A stretch of DNA of 64,000 nt, taken from assembly GCA_028688905.1 (NCBI GenBank), contig JAQTXH010000004.1:11636-75635 (forward strand). Reading direction: 5' to 3'. The DNA is from Acidiphilium sp. GTDB lineage: Bacteria > Pseudomonadota > Alphaproteobacteria > Acetobacterales > Acetobacteraceae. The translations under genes and the position numbers were made by a program. The notes below the pieces were generated by a model, which saw only the letters and a program-made list of their open reading frames with translations, ran no database searches and was not told the origin of the DNA. Numbering within the stretch: position 1 is the first letter of the stretch; each line of letters starts with the position of its first letter. Shown piece by piece: positions 37,734-47,857 of the stretch.

Positions 37734-38975
37734 TCACTGCTCGGCCACCAACGCCGCAGCGGTTTCGCCAGAGCGGATCGCGCCCTCGATCGTGGCGGGC
37801 AGGGTCGTCGCTGTGTAGTCGCCGGCGAGCGTCAGGTTGATCAGCCGGGTTGCCGGGCCGGGGCGGCGGGTGAGTTGTTCGGGGGTTGCGGCGAAGGTGG
37901 CGCGGCGCTCACGCACCACGCGGTAGGGCGGCATGGTGCGGGGTAGGCCGAAGCCGCGCCGCAGGTCGGACCAGACCTCGGTGGCCAGGGCGTCGGGGTC
38001 GGCATCGAGCCGGTCGTTGGCGGCGCTGATCGTGACCGAGACGACTTCGGTTTTTTCGAACACCCACTCCGCGACGCCGCCGAGCAGGCCGTAGAACCCG
38101 GCTTTGCCGGCATCGATGCCGGCGCGGAAATGCAGGTTGAGGATCGCCTCGAACTGGTTCGGCACCACGAGGCCGGGAATCAGATCCGCTGCCACCCATG
38201 GCGGGGTTGCAAGGATGATCCGGTCGGCCGGGTCGATGATTTCATCGACATTGGGGCCGACCAGGCCGGTGACCCGATGGTCTGAAACGGTGAGGCCGGC
38301 GACCCGCGCGCCAAACCGCAGTTCGCAGCCCTGCGCGCGCAGAAACGCAAGGGCGGGATCGACGAAGCTTTCCGACAGTCCGATCGCCGGGTAGCGCGGC
38401 ATCGTGGCCGCCCCGCCGCGCGCGATGCTTTCCGCCACCACCGCCGCCAGTGGGGCCGCTGAAGCGACATCGGGTTTGGTGTTGAGCGCGGCGATGGCTA
38501 GTGGTTCCAATAACCGCTCATACAGTGGACCCAGATCGCCCAGCAGATCGGCCACCAGATCAGTCGGTTTGGCCCGCTGCAACCGGCGCAGCGCCCAGTA
38601 GTCGCGCGCCCGTGTCTCCGGTACCCGCCAGTCTTTCCGCAACACCCACCAGGGGGTGATCCCGTAGTTGAGCCGCAGCACCCAGGCCGCACCCGATAGC
38701 AGATCGATGAATGGAAACAAGGGCTTGTCGGGTCCGGTCAGGGTTTCCGCCGCGCCGATCCGGTCGAGATAGGCAAGCGCCGCGCGGTTGCCCGACAGCA
38801 GCAGATGATTGCCGTTGTCGAGCCGGCAGCCGAGCGTGGTATCCTCGTAGGACCGGCAGCGTCCGCCGCCCCATTTCGCCGCCTCGTACAGCACGACACT
38901 CATCCCGCGCGCGGCGAGCGACGTTGCGGCGGACAGGCCGGCCATCCCGGCACCGATCACGTGGATGCGGCTCAT
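37734..38975 (-). CDS. hpnE: hydroxysqualene dehydroxylase HpnE
   Basis: FAD motif HVIGAGMAGLSAATSLAARGMSVVLYEAAKWGGGRCRSY; cluster context. Confidence 0.9.
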   Translation of the reverse strand: MSRIHVIGAGMAGLSAATSLAARGMSVVLYEAAKWGGGRCRSYEDTTLGCRLDNGNHLLLSGNRAALAYLDRIGAAETLTGPDKPLFPFIDLLSGAAWVLRLNYGITPWWVLRKDWRVPETRARDYWALRRLQRAKPTDLVADLLGDLGPLYERLLEPLAIAALNTKPDVASAAPLAAVVAESIARGGAATMPRYPAIGLSESFVDPALAFLRAQGCELRFGARVAGLTVSDHRVTGLVGPNVDEIIDPADRIILATPPWVAADLIPGLVVPNQFEAILNLHFRAGIDAGKAGFYGLLGGVAEWVFEKTEVVSVTISAANDRLDADPDALATEVWSDLRRGFGLPRTMPPYRVVRERRATFAATPEQLTRRPGPATRLINLTLAGDYTATTLPATIEGAIRSGETAAALVAEQ

Positions 38976-39832
38976 CCGCAGCGGTCTGTCAGCATGAATA
39001 ACTGGGCAGCCAGCAGAAGTTTGCGCCAGGGTGACAGGCGTGGCCGGCGTTCGGGGTGGCTGAAACCGTCGCGGCGCATTCGATCGAGCAGCGGGCGGTA
39101 GGCGCTCGCCATCATCCGGGCCGGGCGGACAGCGCGGCGGTTGCAGTCGCGCATCGCTTGTTCGGCGGCGGCGAAATGGGCTTCGGCCTCGGCGGCGAGC
39201 GATGCCATGGCGTGCCGCAGGCCAGGGGCGCGCAGAATCGTGGCGGAGTCGAGCGGAACATCGGCGGCGAGCAGGGTTTCGCGCGGCAGGTAGATCCGCC
39301 CGCGTGCGGCATCCTCGGCGACGTCGCGCAAAATGTTGGTCAGTTGCAGGGCACGGCCGAGGTGGTGGGCGACGCGATCGCCGGACGGCGAGACCTCGCC
39401 GAACACCCGGATCGCCAACCGCCCGACCGCCGAGGCGACACGGTCGCAATAAAGGTCGAGAAATGCGGCGTCCGGCGCGATGATCGGCTCACCGGCGTCC
39501 ATCGTCATGCCATCGATGATTGCGAAAAAATCCTCGCGCCGCAGAGCATAGCGCAGCGAGGCGTCGCGCAGGACGCGGGTGACCGGATCATCGCCGCCCC
39601 GCGACAAGGCGGCGATGCGGGCGCGCCAGGCGTCGAGTCCGGCTTGTTTGGTGGCTAACGGGGCGTCCTCCTCGTCGGCGATGTCGTCGATCGCGCGGCA
39701 GAAGGCGTAGATGCCGTACATCGCGACGCGCCGGCGGGCGGACAGCACGGCCATGCCACGATAAAACGAGGTGCCGGCGGCACGGGTGGCCGCGGTGACG
39801 GCGGCGGCGTCCTGGGTGGCGAGATCGGTCAT
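38972..39832 (-). CDS. hpnD: presqualene diphosphate synthase HpnD
   Basis: SFYRGMAVLSARRRVAMYGIYAFCRAIDDIADEED. Confidence 0.92.
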   Translation of the reverse strand: MTDLATQDAAAVTAATRAAGTSFYRGMAVLSARRRVAMYGIYAFCRAIDDIADEEDAPLATKQAGLDAWRARIAALSRGGDDPVTRVLRDASLRYALRREDFFAIIDGMTMDAGEPIIAPDAAFLDLYCDRVASAVGRLAIRVFGEVSPSGDRVAHHLGRALQLTNILRDVAEDAARGRIYLPRETLLAADVPLDSATILRAPGLRHAMASLAAEAEAHFAAAEQAMRDCNRRAVRPARMMASAYRPLLDRMRRDGFSHPERRPRLSPWRKLLLAAQLFMLTDRCG

Positions 39833-40683
39833 TGCGGCAGGGGGGGCAGCGCGCGCGGCAGGCTGGCGAGGATCGCGCCGATCGCGTCGGACCGGCGGAG
39901 TTTGACGCGCGCGGCCAGCGGGTCGGCGCGGCACAGACGGGCGTGCAGGCGTTGGGCGAGGCCGAGGATGATGGCGGTTTCCAGCCGCAACCCGCGCGCG
40001 CGGACCAGGCGGGGCAGGGCGGCGGCAGTGCGGTTGAGGGTTGCGGTTTCGGCCAGCATGGCATCGAGCACGCGGCGCAGGGGCGGGGTGAGCGCGGGGT
40101 CGCGCACGGCCTCCGGTGCGATGCCTTCGCGGGCGAGCCAGTCGCCGGGGAGGTAGGAGCGGTCGAGTTCGGCGAAATCCCGCGCGCAATCCTGGATGTG
40201 GTTGAGCACCTGAAGGCTGGCGCACAGCGCATCCGAGGCGGGCCAGGTCGCCGTGGTTTCGTTGTGCAGTGCCAGCACGTAGCGCCCGACCGGGGCGGCG
40301 GAATAGCGGCAGTAATGCATCAGCTCGGCCCAGGTCGCGTAGCGGTGTTTCGTTGCGTCCTGGCGGAAGGCGATCAGCAGGTCGCTGGCGTGGACGGGAT
40401 CGACCCCGGTTGCGGCGAGGCTGGCGCGCAGGCGCAGGGCGGATTGCGAACCATGATCGGAAGTGCCGGTCAGCACGGCGTCCATCACATCGAGCCGGGC
40501 AATCTTGTCGTTCGGCGCAAGCGTGGGGTGGTCGGCGATATCGTCGGCGTTGCGGGCAAAGGCGTAATAGGCGTGAACATGCCGGCGCAGGTCGCGCCGG
40601 ATCAGCCAGGAGCCGACCGGGAAGTTCTCGTCGCCCTTGTCCTTGCCGGAGGCCAGTTCGACGCTGGCGATCGTGGCACTCAT
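39829..40683 (-). CDS. hpnC: hydroxysqualene synthase HpnC
   Basis: ENFPVGSWLIRRDLRRHVHAYYAFARNADDIADHP. Confidence 0.92.
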   Translation of the reverse strand: MSATIASVELASGKDKGDENFPVGSWLIRRDLRRHVHAYYAFARNADDIADHPTLAPNDKIARLDVMDAVLTGTSDHGSQSALRLRASLAATGVDPVHASDLLIAFRQDATKHRYATWAELMHYCRYSAAPVGRYVLALHNETTATWPASDALCASLQVLNHIQDCARDFAELDRSYLPGDWLAREGIAPEAVRDPALTPPLRRVLDAMLAETATLNRTAAALPRLVRARGLRLETAIILGLAQRLHARLCRADPLAARVKLRRSDAIGAILASLPRALPPLPQ

Positions 40684-41804
40684 GACGCCGCCCCGTAATC
40701 GCGGTTCTTCCACGCCGCCCCGGTGCCGCGCGCGTAACGCCAGGCCGAGGCGAGCGTCGCCTCCATAAAAACCAGTGCGATCAGCGGCAGCGCCAACCCC
40801 CAGGTCCAGCCCACACCATAGCGCCGCAGGGTTGGCTGATAGGTCAGCACCGCGATCGCATAAGCGATCAGGCCGAACAGCCGTGCCGCGCCATCGCCGA
40901 ACAGCACCGCGAGGGGCGGCACCAGCCAGACCAGCGCCAGCCCCGCGAGGGTCAGGGCGAGCAGCCCGTATGAATAGCGCAACTGGGTGAAGGCGGTGCG
41001 GGCGATCATCGCGCGGATGTCGTGAAAGTCGGGGTAGGGCCGGATCGACCGCGCGAGACTGGAATGGCCGAGATAGATCGCGCCACCCTGTTTGACCCGC
41101 TGCGCCAGGGTGACATCATCGATCAACGCGCCGCGAATGCTGACGATACCGCCGAACCGCTCCAGCGCCTCGCGCCGGATCAGCACCACGCCACCGGCCG
41201 CCGCCGCCGTGGCCGATAGCGGATCGTTCACCCGCGCGAAAGGGTAGAGCATCTGGAAAAAATACACGAAGGCCGGGATCAGCGCGCGCTCAGCGGTGCT
41301 GGCGCAGTTCAGCCGGACCATTTCGGAAACCAGATCGAGCCGCGCGCCGCGCAATGGTTGTTCCATCCGGGCCATCAGAGTGGCCAGATGGCCCGGATCG
41401 TGGGTGATGTCGGCATCGGTCAGCAGCACGAACGGGGCGGTGCTCTGCGCCACCCCTTGCTCCAGCGCCCATAATTTACCCGACCACCCAGCCGGTTTCG
41501 CTTCACCCGCGAGCAGCAGAAACCGCGGATCATCCCCCGCCGCCGCCTGTGCCGCCGCCGCCGTGCCATCGGTGCTGCCATCATCGACCAGAATGACCCG
41601 GAATATGCCGGTGTAATCCTGCGCCAGCAGCGAGGCGATCACCGCCCCGATCGTGCCGGCTTCGTCGCGCGCAGGCACGATGATGTCGACCGATGGGGTC
41701 AGCGCCGGGCGCGCCGGGGTCAATTCCGGCCCGCTCTGCCAGAAGTTGCCGTGCAACGCATAGAGATAGAGCCAGATCAGCGCGGCAATGACGGCCAACA
41801 TCAT
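40680..41804 (-). CDS. hpnB: hopene-associated glycosyltransferase HpnB
   Basis: GT2 fold IIVPARDEAGTIGAVIASLLAQDYTGIFRVILVDDGSTDGTA; cluster position. Confidence 0.88.
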   Translation of the reverse strand: MMLAVIAALIWLYLYALHGNFWQSGPELTPARPALTPSVDIIVPARDEAGTIGAVIASLLAQDYTGIFRVILVDDGSTDGTAAAAQAAAGDDPRFLLLAGEAKPAGWSGKLWALEQGVAQSTAPFVLLTDADITHDPGHLATLMARMEQPLRGARLDLVSEMVRLNCASTAERALIPAFVYFFQMLYPFARVNDPLSATAAAAGGVVLIRREALERFGGIVSIRGALIDDVTLAQRVKQGGAIYLGHSSLARSIRPYPDFHDIRAMIARTAFTQLRYSYGLLALTLAGLALVWLVPPLAVLFGDGAARLFGLIAYAIAVLTYQPTLRRYGVGWTWGLALPLIALVFMEATLASAWRYARGTGAAWKNRDYGAAS

Positions 41805-42868
41805 GATACCGTGACCGGTGCGGGGTCGAATGCCAGGCTCGCGAGTTTGCCGCGCCGGCAGAAATCGGTCAGCGCGTCGCGCATCGCGGCCTCGACCGGG
41901 CGCGGCGCGTAACCCAGCGCGGCGATGGCTTTGGCCGAGGAGAAAAACATCAGTTTGCGCGCCATCGTCAGCATGTCCCGCGTCATCAGCGGTTCGGTGC
42001 CGGACAGCCGTGCCCACGCTTCCATCAAGGTGGCGATCGGCATCAGCGGCGCGATCGGCAGTTTGATCCGCGGCGGCGCGCGCCCGGCGAGGCGGGTGAT
42101 CCGGCGGACGATGTCCGACAGCATCAGGTTTTCACCGCCGAGAATATAGCTTTCGCCGGTTTTGCCGTGCCATAACGCCAGGATGTGACCGTCGGCGACG
42201 TCATCGACATGCACGATATTCATCCCGGTTTCGACATAGGCGGGCATGTGGCCGCGCGCGGCATCCAGCACCATCCGCCCGGTGGGGGTGGGCTTGATGT
42301 CGCCCGGTCCGATCGGCGTGGAGGGGTTGACGATCACCACGTCCAGCCCTTCGGTCGCAAGCGATTTGACCGCGATTTCGGCCTCGTATTTCGATTGCTT
42401 GTACGGTCCGACATGATCGGCGGCGGCGTTGGGGGTGGCTTCATCGGCGGGTATGCCGTCGGGGGTCAGGCCCAAAGCGGCGACGCTGCTGGTATATACG
42501 ACGCGCTCGACCCCCGCCGCTTGCGCCGCGCGCAGGAGCGAAATCGTGCCGTCGATGTTGATCCGCCGCATCGCGTCCGGGTCGGGTACGAACAGGCGGT
42601 AGTCGGCGGCGACGTGAAACACGTACCGGCAGCCCGCCACCGCGCGGGCGAGCGAGGCGGGGTCGGTCAGGTCGCCGATCACGCGGTCGCCCGGCAATCC
42701 GGTTAGATTGGCGAGGCCGCTGCCGGCGCGATGCATGATCCGTAAGGCAAATCCCTGGCGGGCGAGCGCGCGCGCCACCGCTGCGCCGACAAACCCGGTG
42801 GCCCCGGTCACCAAGGTCGGGCGCGGATCGGCCGCGCGATCGTGGTTGGTGAGGGGGGCGCTCGTCAT
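41801..42868 (-). CDS. hpnA: hopanoid-associated sugar epimerase HpnA
   Basis: LVTGATGFVGAAVARALARQGFALRIMHRAGSG; cluster position. Confidence 0.9.
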   Translation of the reverse strand: MTSAPLTNHDRAADPRPTLVTGATGFVGAAVARALARQGFALRIMHRAGSGLANLTGLPGDRVIGDLTDPASLARAVAGCRYVFHVAADYRLFVPDPDAMRRINIDGTISLLRAAQAAGVERVVYTSSVAALGLTPDGIPADEATPNAAADHVGPYKQSKYEAEIAVKSLATEGLDVVIVNPSTPIGPGDIKPTPTGRMVLDAARGHMPAYVETGMNIVHVDDVADGHILALWHGKTGESYILGGENLMLSDIVRRITRLAGRAPPRIKLPIAPLMPIATLMEAWARLSGTEPLMTRDMLTMARKLMFFSSAKAIAALGYAPRPVEAAMRDALTDFCRRGKLASLAFDPAPVTVS

Positions 42869-43120
42869 GCATTACCGTTTGGGTTATGGTGCCGGGTTTT
42901 CAGCATTGCGGCATAAAGAAAAAAGTGCGGCGCTGCAAAACATGCGTGCCGTCGGGCCGATGCGGTATCAAGATGCCGCGCAATTTGATAGGCACCGAGT
43001 CGTTATTCGGAGACTAAGCATACGGAGACTAAGCGTGGCCCTTTGCCCATTCCACCCGTGCGACGCCGGTTCCGGCGTTGCCAACCCCCTCTGCGGCGTC
43101 GCCGCGTGCGGTTCGGCGCG

Positions 43121-44113
43121 GTGATCCGCCGTCTCGGGATCTGGCCGGCAGCCTTCGCCTTGCTGGGACTCGCGTTGTTCACCGGTACCGTCGCGTGGCT
43201 CGGCTGGGGTGGGATATCGCGCGCCCTCGACCAGGTCAGCCTGTCTGGTTTCGCCCTGTATTTCGGGGTACAATTAGTGATCATCGCCGGGTTGGCCGGG
43301 GCGTGGCGGATGCTGCTGCGGTCACGCTATGGCGGGCATTATTTGTTGCTCTACTGGGGCCGGATGGTGCGCGATTCGGCGGGCGAGTTTTTGCCGTTCT
43401 CGCATGTCGGCGGCTTTATTCTAGGGGGGCGAGCGATCGCGCTCGGTGGGGTGGCGTTTGCCGATGCCGCCGCCTCGACCCTCGCGGATGTCACGATCGA
43501 GTTTCTTGCCGAACTGATTTTCATCATGACCGGCCTGGGTTTGCTCGCCGGTCTGGCACCTGACAGTGGGCTGCTGCGCCCGGTCGGGCTGGGGTTGGGG
43601 CTGGCGATTGTCGGGGCGGCGGGGTTTCTGTTCGTCCAGAAAGGCGGCGGGCGGGTGTTTCGCGCGCTGGCGATGCGAATTGCCGGGCAATCCGCCGATG
43701 CCGCCTCGATCCGGATGGAGCGGTTGCAGGCGGCACTCGACGGGATTTACGCAAGGCGGGGCCGGATGCTGGCGGCGGGTGCCTTGCATCTGGCGTGCTG
43801 GTTCGGCACCGGCATTGCCTCCTATGTGGCGTTTCATGCGCTCGGGGCGGACATCGGTTTCATCGACGCTTTGGCGATCGAGGCGCTGCTGCACGCGATT
43901 CTGGCCGCCGGATTCTTCATTCCGGGCCGGATCGGGGTGCAGGAGGCGGCCTATACCCTGCTGGGCACGATTTTCGGCATCCCACCCGATATTGCGCTGT
44001 CGGTGTCGCTGCTGCGGCGGGCACGGGATTTGATCGTGGCGGTGCCGGTGCTGCTGATCTGGCAGGGGATCGAGGCGAAGCGGCTGCACCCGGTCGGCGG
44101 CGATCTCGGGTGA
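43121..44113 (+). CDS. hpnL: HpnL-like membrane protein (LPG synthase TM family)
   Basis: Multi-TM, GEFLPFSHVGGFILGGRAIAL..GFFIPGRIGVQEAAYTLLG; likely GTG start at 43121. Confidence 0.8.
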   Translation: MIRRLGIWPAAFALLGLALFTGTVAWLGWGGISRALDQVSLSGFALYFGVQLVIIAGLAGAWRMLLRSRYGGHYLLLYWGRMVRDSAGEFLPFSHVGGFILGGRAIALGGVAFADAAASTLADVTIEFLAELIFIMTGLGLLAGLAPDSGLLRPVGLGLGLAIVGAAGFLFVQKGGGRVFRALAMRIAGQSADAASIRMERLQAALDGIYARRGRMLAAGALHLACWFGTGIASYVAFHALGADIGFIDALAIEALLHAILAAGFFIPGRIGVQEAAYTLLGTIFGIPPDIALSVSLLRRARDLIVAVPVLLIWQGIEAKRLHPVGGDLG

Positions 44114-44220
44114 GAGCTTGTGGGTGAGAGCGTGAGGGCTTGCGCCGATCGCCCATCGTTCTAAATCCAGGCTTCCGGTGCCCCATTATCCCGGTGCCTC
44201 ATTATCAAGGAGTTCGACCT

Positions 44221-44478
44221 ATGGGATTGCTCGCCATCATCGTGCTCGGCCTGATCGCTGGCTGGATCGCGAGCCTGATCGTCGATAACGCCGGCAAGGG
44301 GCCGCTGATGGATATGGTGCTCGGCATCATTGGCGCGCTGGTCGGCGGGGAGATTTTCTCGACCCTAGGTGCCGCACCGATCACCGGGTTCAACCTGTAT
44401 AGTCTGTTCGTCGCGGTGATCGGGTCGGTGGTGGTCCTAGTGATCTATCATGCGATTTCAGGTCGCCGCCGGCTGTGA
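44221..44478 (+). CDS. GlsB/YeaQ/YmgE family stress-response membrane protein
   Basis: MGLLAIIVLGLIAGWIASLIVDNAGKGPLMDMVLGIIGALVGGEIFS. Confidence 0.92.
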   Translation: MGLLAIIVLGLIAGWIASLIVDNAGKGPLMDMVLGIIGALVGGEIFSTLGAAPITGFNLYSLFVAVIGSVVVLVIYHAISGRRRL

Positions 44479-44518
44479 TCGCGACTTTCTGCTGATTTGA
44501 GTTTATCGCCACTTAAAG

Positions 44519-45718
44519 TTGTGTTATATCTGCGTCATGATGACGCGGTTGCAGCCTGGTGCGTCGGAACGCCCGATCGGCCGGTTGACCCGGCTCGATG
44601 GATTACGCGGTGTGCTTGCGGTCTATGTCATGCTAGGTCACACCGCGCCGTTCATCCCCTGGCCACCGCTGGCCGGCCGGGTGATCGAGGCAGTGGTGAG
44701 CCATGGGCTGGCGGGTGTCGATCTGTTTTTCGCGCTGTCGGGTCTGGTGATCGTGCAGTCGATGGCGCGGTTCGAGGGGCGGGCGGTGCCGTTCATCGCG
44801 GCACGGGCATGGCGGTTGCTGCCGGTGTATTTTGTCGTGCTGGCGCTGGCGATCGTGGCACTTTCATTGCGCTCACCTTTTGCGGTGATGCCCTGGATTC
44901 ATTCCGGCGACGTCGAATACCAGTTTTGGGAAGCTAGGCTGCCGCAGCCGTTGCTCGCCCATCTCGCGGTGCATCTGACGCTGGTGCAGGGGATGCTGCC
45001 GCGCGGCGTGCTGCCGGACGCCGAGTTTTCCCTGCTCGGCCCGGCGTGGAGCCTTTCGACCGAGGGACAGTTCTATGTCGTGATCGCCTTGGTGATCACG
45101 GTGATCGGCAATGAACGGCGGGGATTGACCCGGCTGGTCTGGCTGTTTCTTGCAATCGCGGTGGCCGGGCGGGTCTATGCCGGGCTGGTTGCGCATGACT
45201 GGCAGTTCCACCGGGCGTTTCTGCCGAACGAGGCGGCGTATTTCGCAATCGGGATTGCCGCCGCCCGGTTATGGCGGGGCGACGGCGGTTTGGGGTTGTT
45301 TGGTGCTGCCCTGGTGGTGGCGATGATCGTTGGGGCCAGCCACGGCGTGGGGTTTGGTAGGATCGGCAAGGCGGTACCGCCGCTGATCTGGGCCGTTGCG
45401 GTTGCGGCGCAGCGTATGCCCCAGCATCGGCTGATCCGCCCGGTCGCCTGGGGGCTTGGCCATCCTGCCGTGCTATGGCTGGGGGCGATCTCCTATCCGC
45501 TGTATCTGGTCAACGAACCGGTCGGGCGGGCGTTGGCGGTGCTGGTCGGGGCGGTGGACCGTGGTGATGCGCTGTGGTTTTCCGTGATCTGGGGACCGTT
45601 GGCCGTGGCGGGGTCGATCGCGGTGGCGGCGGTGCTGCACTATGCGGTGGAACGCCGGTTCATGCAGCGGCGATGGCGCGTCATGCCAGGGGTTTCGGTG
45701 CCGGCAGCAGCACCGTAG
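44519..45718 (+). CDS. acyltransferase family 3 (OafA/YrhL-like)
   Basis: LDGLRGVLAVYVMLGHTAPF..LFFALSGLVIVQSM. Confidence 0.92.
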   Translation: MCYICVMMTRLQPGASERPIGRLTRLDGLRGVLAVYVMLGHTAPFIPWPPLAGRVIEAVVSHGLAGVDLFFALSGLVIVQSMARFEGRAVPFIAARAWRLLPVYFVVLALAIVALSLRSPFAVMPWIHSGDVEYQFWEARLPQPLLAHLAVHLTLVQGMLPRGVLPDAEFSLLGPAWSLSTEGQFYVVIALVITVIGNERRGLTRLVWLFLAIAVAGRVYAGLVAHDWQFHRAFLPNEAAYFAIGIAAARLWRGDGGLGLFGAALVVAMIVGASHGVGFGRIGKAVPPLIWAVAVAAQRMPQHRLIRPVAWGLGHPAVLWLGAISYPLYLVNEPVGRALAVLVGAVDRGDALWFSVIWGPLAVAGSIAVAAVLHYAVERRFMQRRWRVMPGVSVPAAAP

Positions 45719-46871
45719 CGACGGGTTCGGGCCGAATTTGAACCCAGGCGAGGCTGCCAATCGTGCCGCATTTGCGGCAACTTGCCTGCCAATCGGCGTG
45801 GGTGGTGTCGCACGCGGCGCAAACCCAGGTCGATCCGGTTGCGCCGGTCGCAAGGGCTGCGTGGCGCTGGGCTTCCCCGGCGAGATCGGCGGCCAAAGCG
45901 GTGCGGGCGAGGAGCGCTTCGCTTTCCGGGTGGCCCGGATTGGCGGCGGCAAGAGTCTGGGCGGCACGGGCGCGGTCGAGCGGAACCGTGATCGGCGCGA
46001 GATACGCCGCGGCGAGATCGGGGTGCGGTGCGGCTTTCCAACCGGCCAGCAGCGCGCGCTTCGCCCGCCACGCATGCCCGGCGTGTTGATGCGCGGTATA
46101 AAGGGCGAGATAGGCCGGGGCGAGGCCAGGAGCCGCGCGCACGGCTTCGCGCGCCCAGTCGATCGCGAGGTGGTCGCTAGCGGCGGTGCGCGACGCCATG
46201 ATGGCCAGCGCCGCCCGCGCCGATGGGTCGGTGGCGAGCCGCGCGGCATCGGCGAACTGGCCCTGGTTGGCGGCAAGCTGCACCCGTTGGTCGCGCAGCC
46301 AGACCGAATGGGGATAGGCGGTGGCGGCCTGCCGGGCCTGAATTTCGGCATCGCGCAGGGCGGCAGCATCGCCGGTTAATTTCGTGCGGTAATCCACCAG
46401 ACCGCGCCAGCCGAGGAAGCCGGCATCCTTGTGCTTGGCCAGGGCGGTGAAATTTGCGTCGGCGGCGGCATGATCGCCCGCCCGTCGCGCGGTTTCGCCG
46501 GCGACATACAGGGTGAGCGGCGCATCGGGCGCGTGCTGCCAGGCGATTCTGGCCTGATTGGCGGCGGTGCGGTCATCGCCGGCGGCGATGGCAGAGAGGG
46601 CGCGCAACGAGGCGGCATCGGCGCTGTTGCGGTGGAACAGCGCGCGATTGGCCGCGAGCCGGCGCGGCGTGCGCAGCAAAGCCCTGATTATACTTACAAA
46701 CAATATAAGGATGACCACCAGGATCGCCAGCAGCAGAATCGCGATCGGGGTGGCGGCGGTGGCGGCGTAGCTGCCGAAATCGAGCGTGACATGACCGGGC
46801 AAGCTGGCGAGATACCAGATCAGCCCGAGGATGATGACGGCGACGAGGGCGAACCGGAATGCGCGCAGCAT
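45681..46871 (-). CDS. HemY-domain tetratricopeptide protein with C-terminal Cys zinc-ribbon
   Basis: N-terminal two TMs plus TPR-like repeats; WVCAACDTTHADWQASCRKCG; next to hemC/hemD. Confidence 0.85.
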   Translation of the reverse strand: MLRAFRFALVAVIILGLIWYLASLPGHVTLDFGSYAATAATPIAILLLAILVVILILFVSIIRALLRTPRRLAANRALFHRNSADAASLRALSAIAAGDDRTAANQARIAWQHAPDAPLTLYVAGETARRAGDHAAADANFTALAKHKDAGFLGWRGLVDYRTKLTGDAAALRDAEIQARQAATAYPHSVWLRDQRVQLAANQGQFADAARLATDPSARAALAIMASRTAASDHLAIDWAREAVRAAPGLAPAYLALYTAHQHAGHAWRAKRALLAGWKAAPHPDLAAAYLAPITVPLDRARAAQTLAAANPGHPESEALLARTALAADLAGEAQRHAALATGATGSTWVCAACDTTHADWQASCRKCGTIGSLAWVQIRPEPVATVLLPAPKPLA

Positions 46872-47857
46872 CAGTTTTGCTCCGCCATGGTCGCGAGGGC
46901 CGCACGCGCCGCGAGCAGGCGGGTGGCCTGGGTGGTCCAGGGAGCCATCACGACCTGTGCCGCCGGCGGTAACGGCTTCAGGGCGGCGAGGGTTCCGGCC
47001 AGATCGTCATGATCGAGGGCGTCCTGCGCGGCCCCGAGGATGCCGGCGGCGCGGCTGCCGACCAGGACGTCGTTATGGTGCCTGACGGTCACCAGGCTTT
47101 CGATGCGGCCAGCGACCCCGCGCCAGAAACCGTCATGGGCGGTGACGTTGCCGCCGGCCCGCTCGGCTTGGCGCGCGTAAGCCGGAAACGAGATTTTGAG
47201 CGCGCCGAGCGTGGGCGGTTTGCTGGTTTCATACCGCACCAGTGCTTCCGGGGCGTTGGGAATGTGGCCAAGCTTGTCGCCATTTTGCAGCGCAAGGCTG
47301 GCCTGGGCGATCAGCGCCAGGGATTGCGCGCGGGCAACCAGTTTAGGCAGGCCGGCGGCTTGGCCCTGAAGATCGGTGATGGCGGCGTGATCCGCCAGGG
47401 TGGTGGAAGAGAGGGCCGCGATACTGGCCTGAACCGCCACGATTTTCCGGTCGAGCGCCGCGGTAACCGGTGCGGCCGAAGCTTGCGCGGCGGACGCTGG
47501 CAAGGAGGCAGGTTGCGATGCGGGTGCCGAGGCCGGTGCGTTTTGCGGCATGGGCCGGTTGGCCAGAGTGGTGATCTTGCCTTCGAGCAGGATAAGCCGT
47601 GATTTCAGCCGATCGACCTGCTGCCCGAGCGAAGCGATCCGCGAAGCCTGATCGGAAAAGCCGGTCTGTGCGCGAAACAGCCAGGCTTCGCCGCCGGCAA
47701 GCAGCAGAAATCCGATCATGCCTCCGATCACGCCGATGATCCCCACGGGCAACCGCCGGCGGCGGGGGGGCGTGGGGATCGGGGGAATCGGGTCGGTCGC
47801 GACCGGTGCAGGGTCGGGTGAAACCGGGGCGGCGGAGGTTGTTTCGGGGTCGTTCAT
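46871..47857 (-). CDS. mitofilin-like (COG4223-type) inner-membrane protein
   Basis: Single TM after Pro-rich N-terminus, coiled coil, C-terminal VRHHNDVLVGSRAAGILGAAQDALDHDDLAGTLAALKPL; hemD/hemY context. Confidence 0.8.
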   Translation of the reverse strand: MNDPETTSAAPVSPDPAPVATDPIPPIPTPPRRRRLPVGIIGVIGGMIGFLLLAGGEAWLFRAQTGFSDQASRIASLGQQVDRLKSRLILLEGKITTLANRPMPQNAPASAPASQPASLPASAAQASAAPVTAALDRKIVAVQASIAALSSTTLADHAAITDLQGQAAGLPKLVARAQSLALIAQASLALQNGDKLGHIPNAPEALVRYETSKPPTLGALKISFPAYARQAERAGGNVTAHDGFWRGVAGRIESLVTVRHHNDVLVGSRAAGILGAAQDALDHDDLAGTLAALKPLPPAAQVVMAPWTTQATRLLAARAALATMAEQN

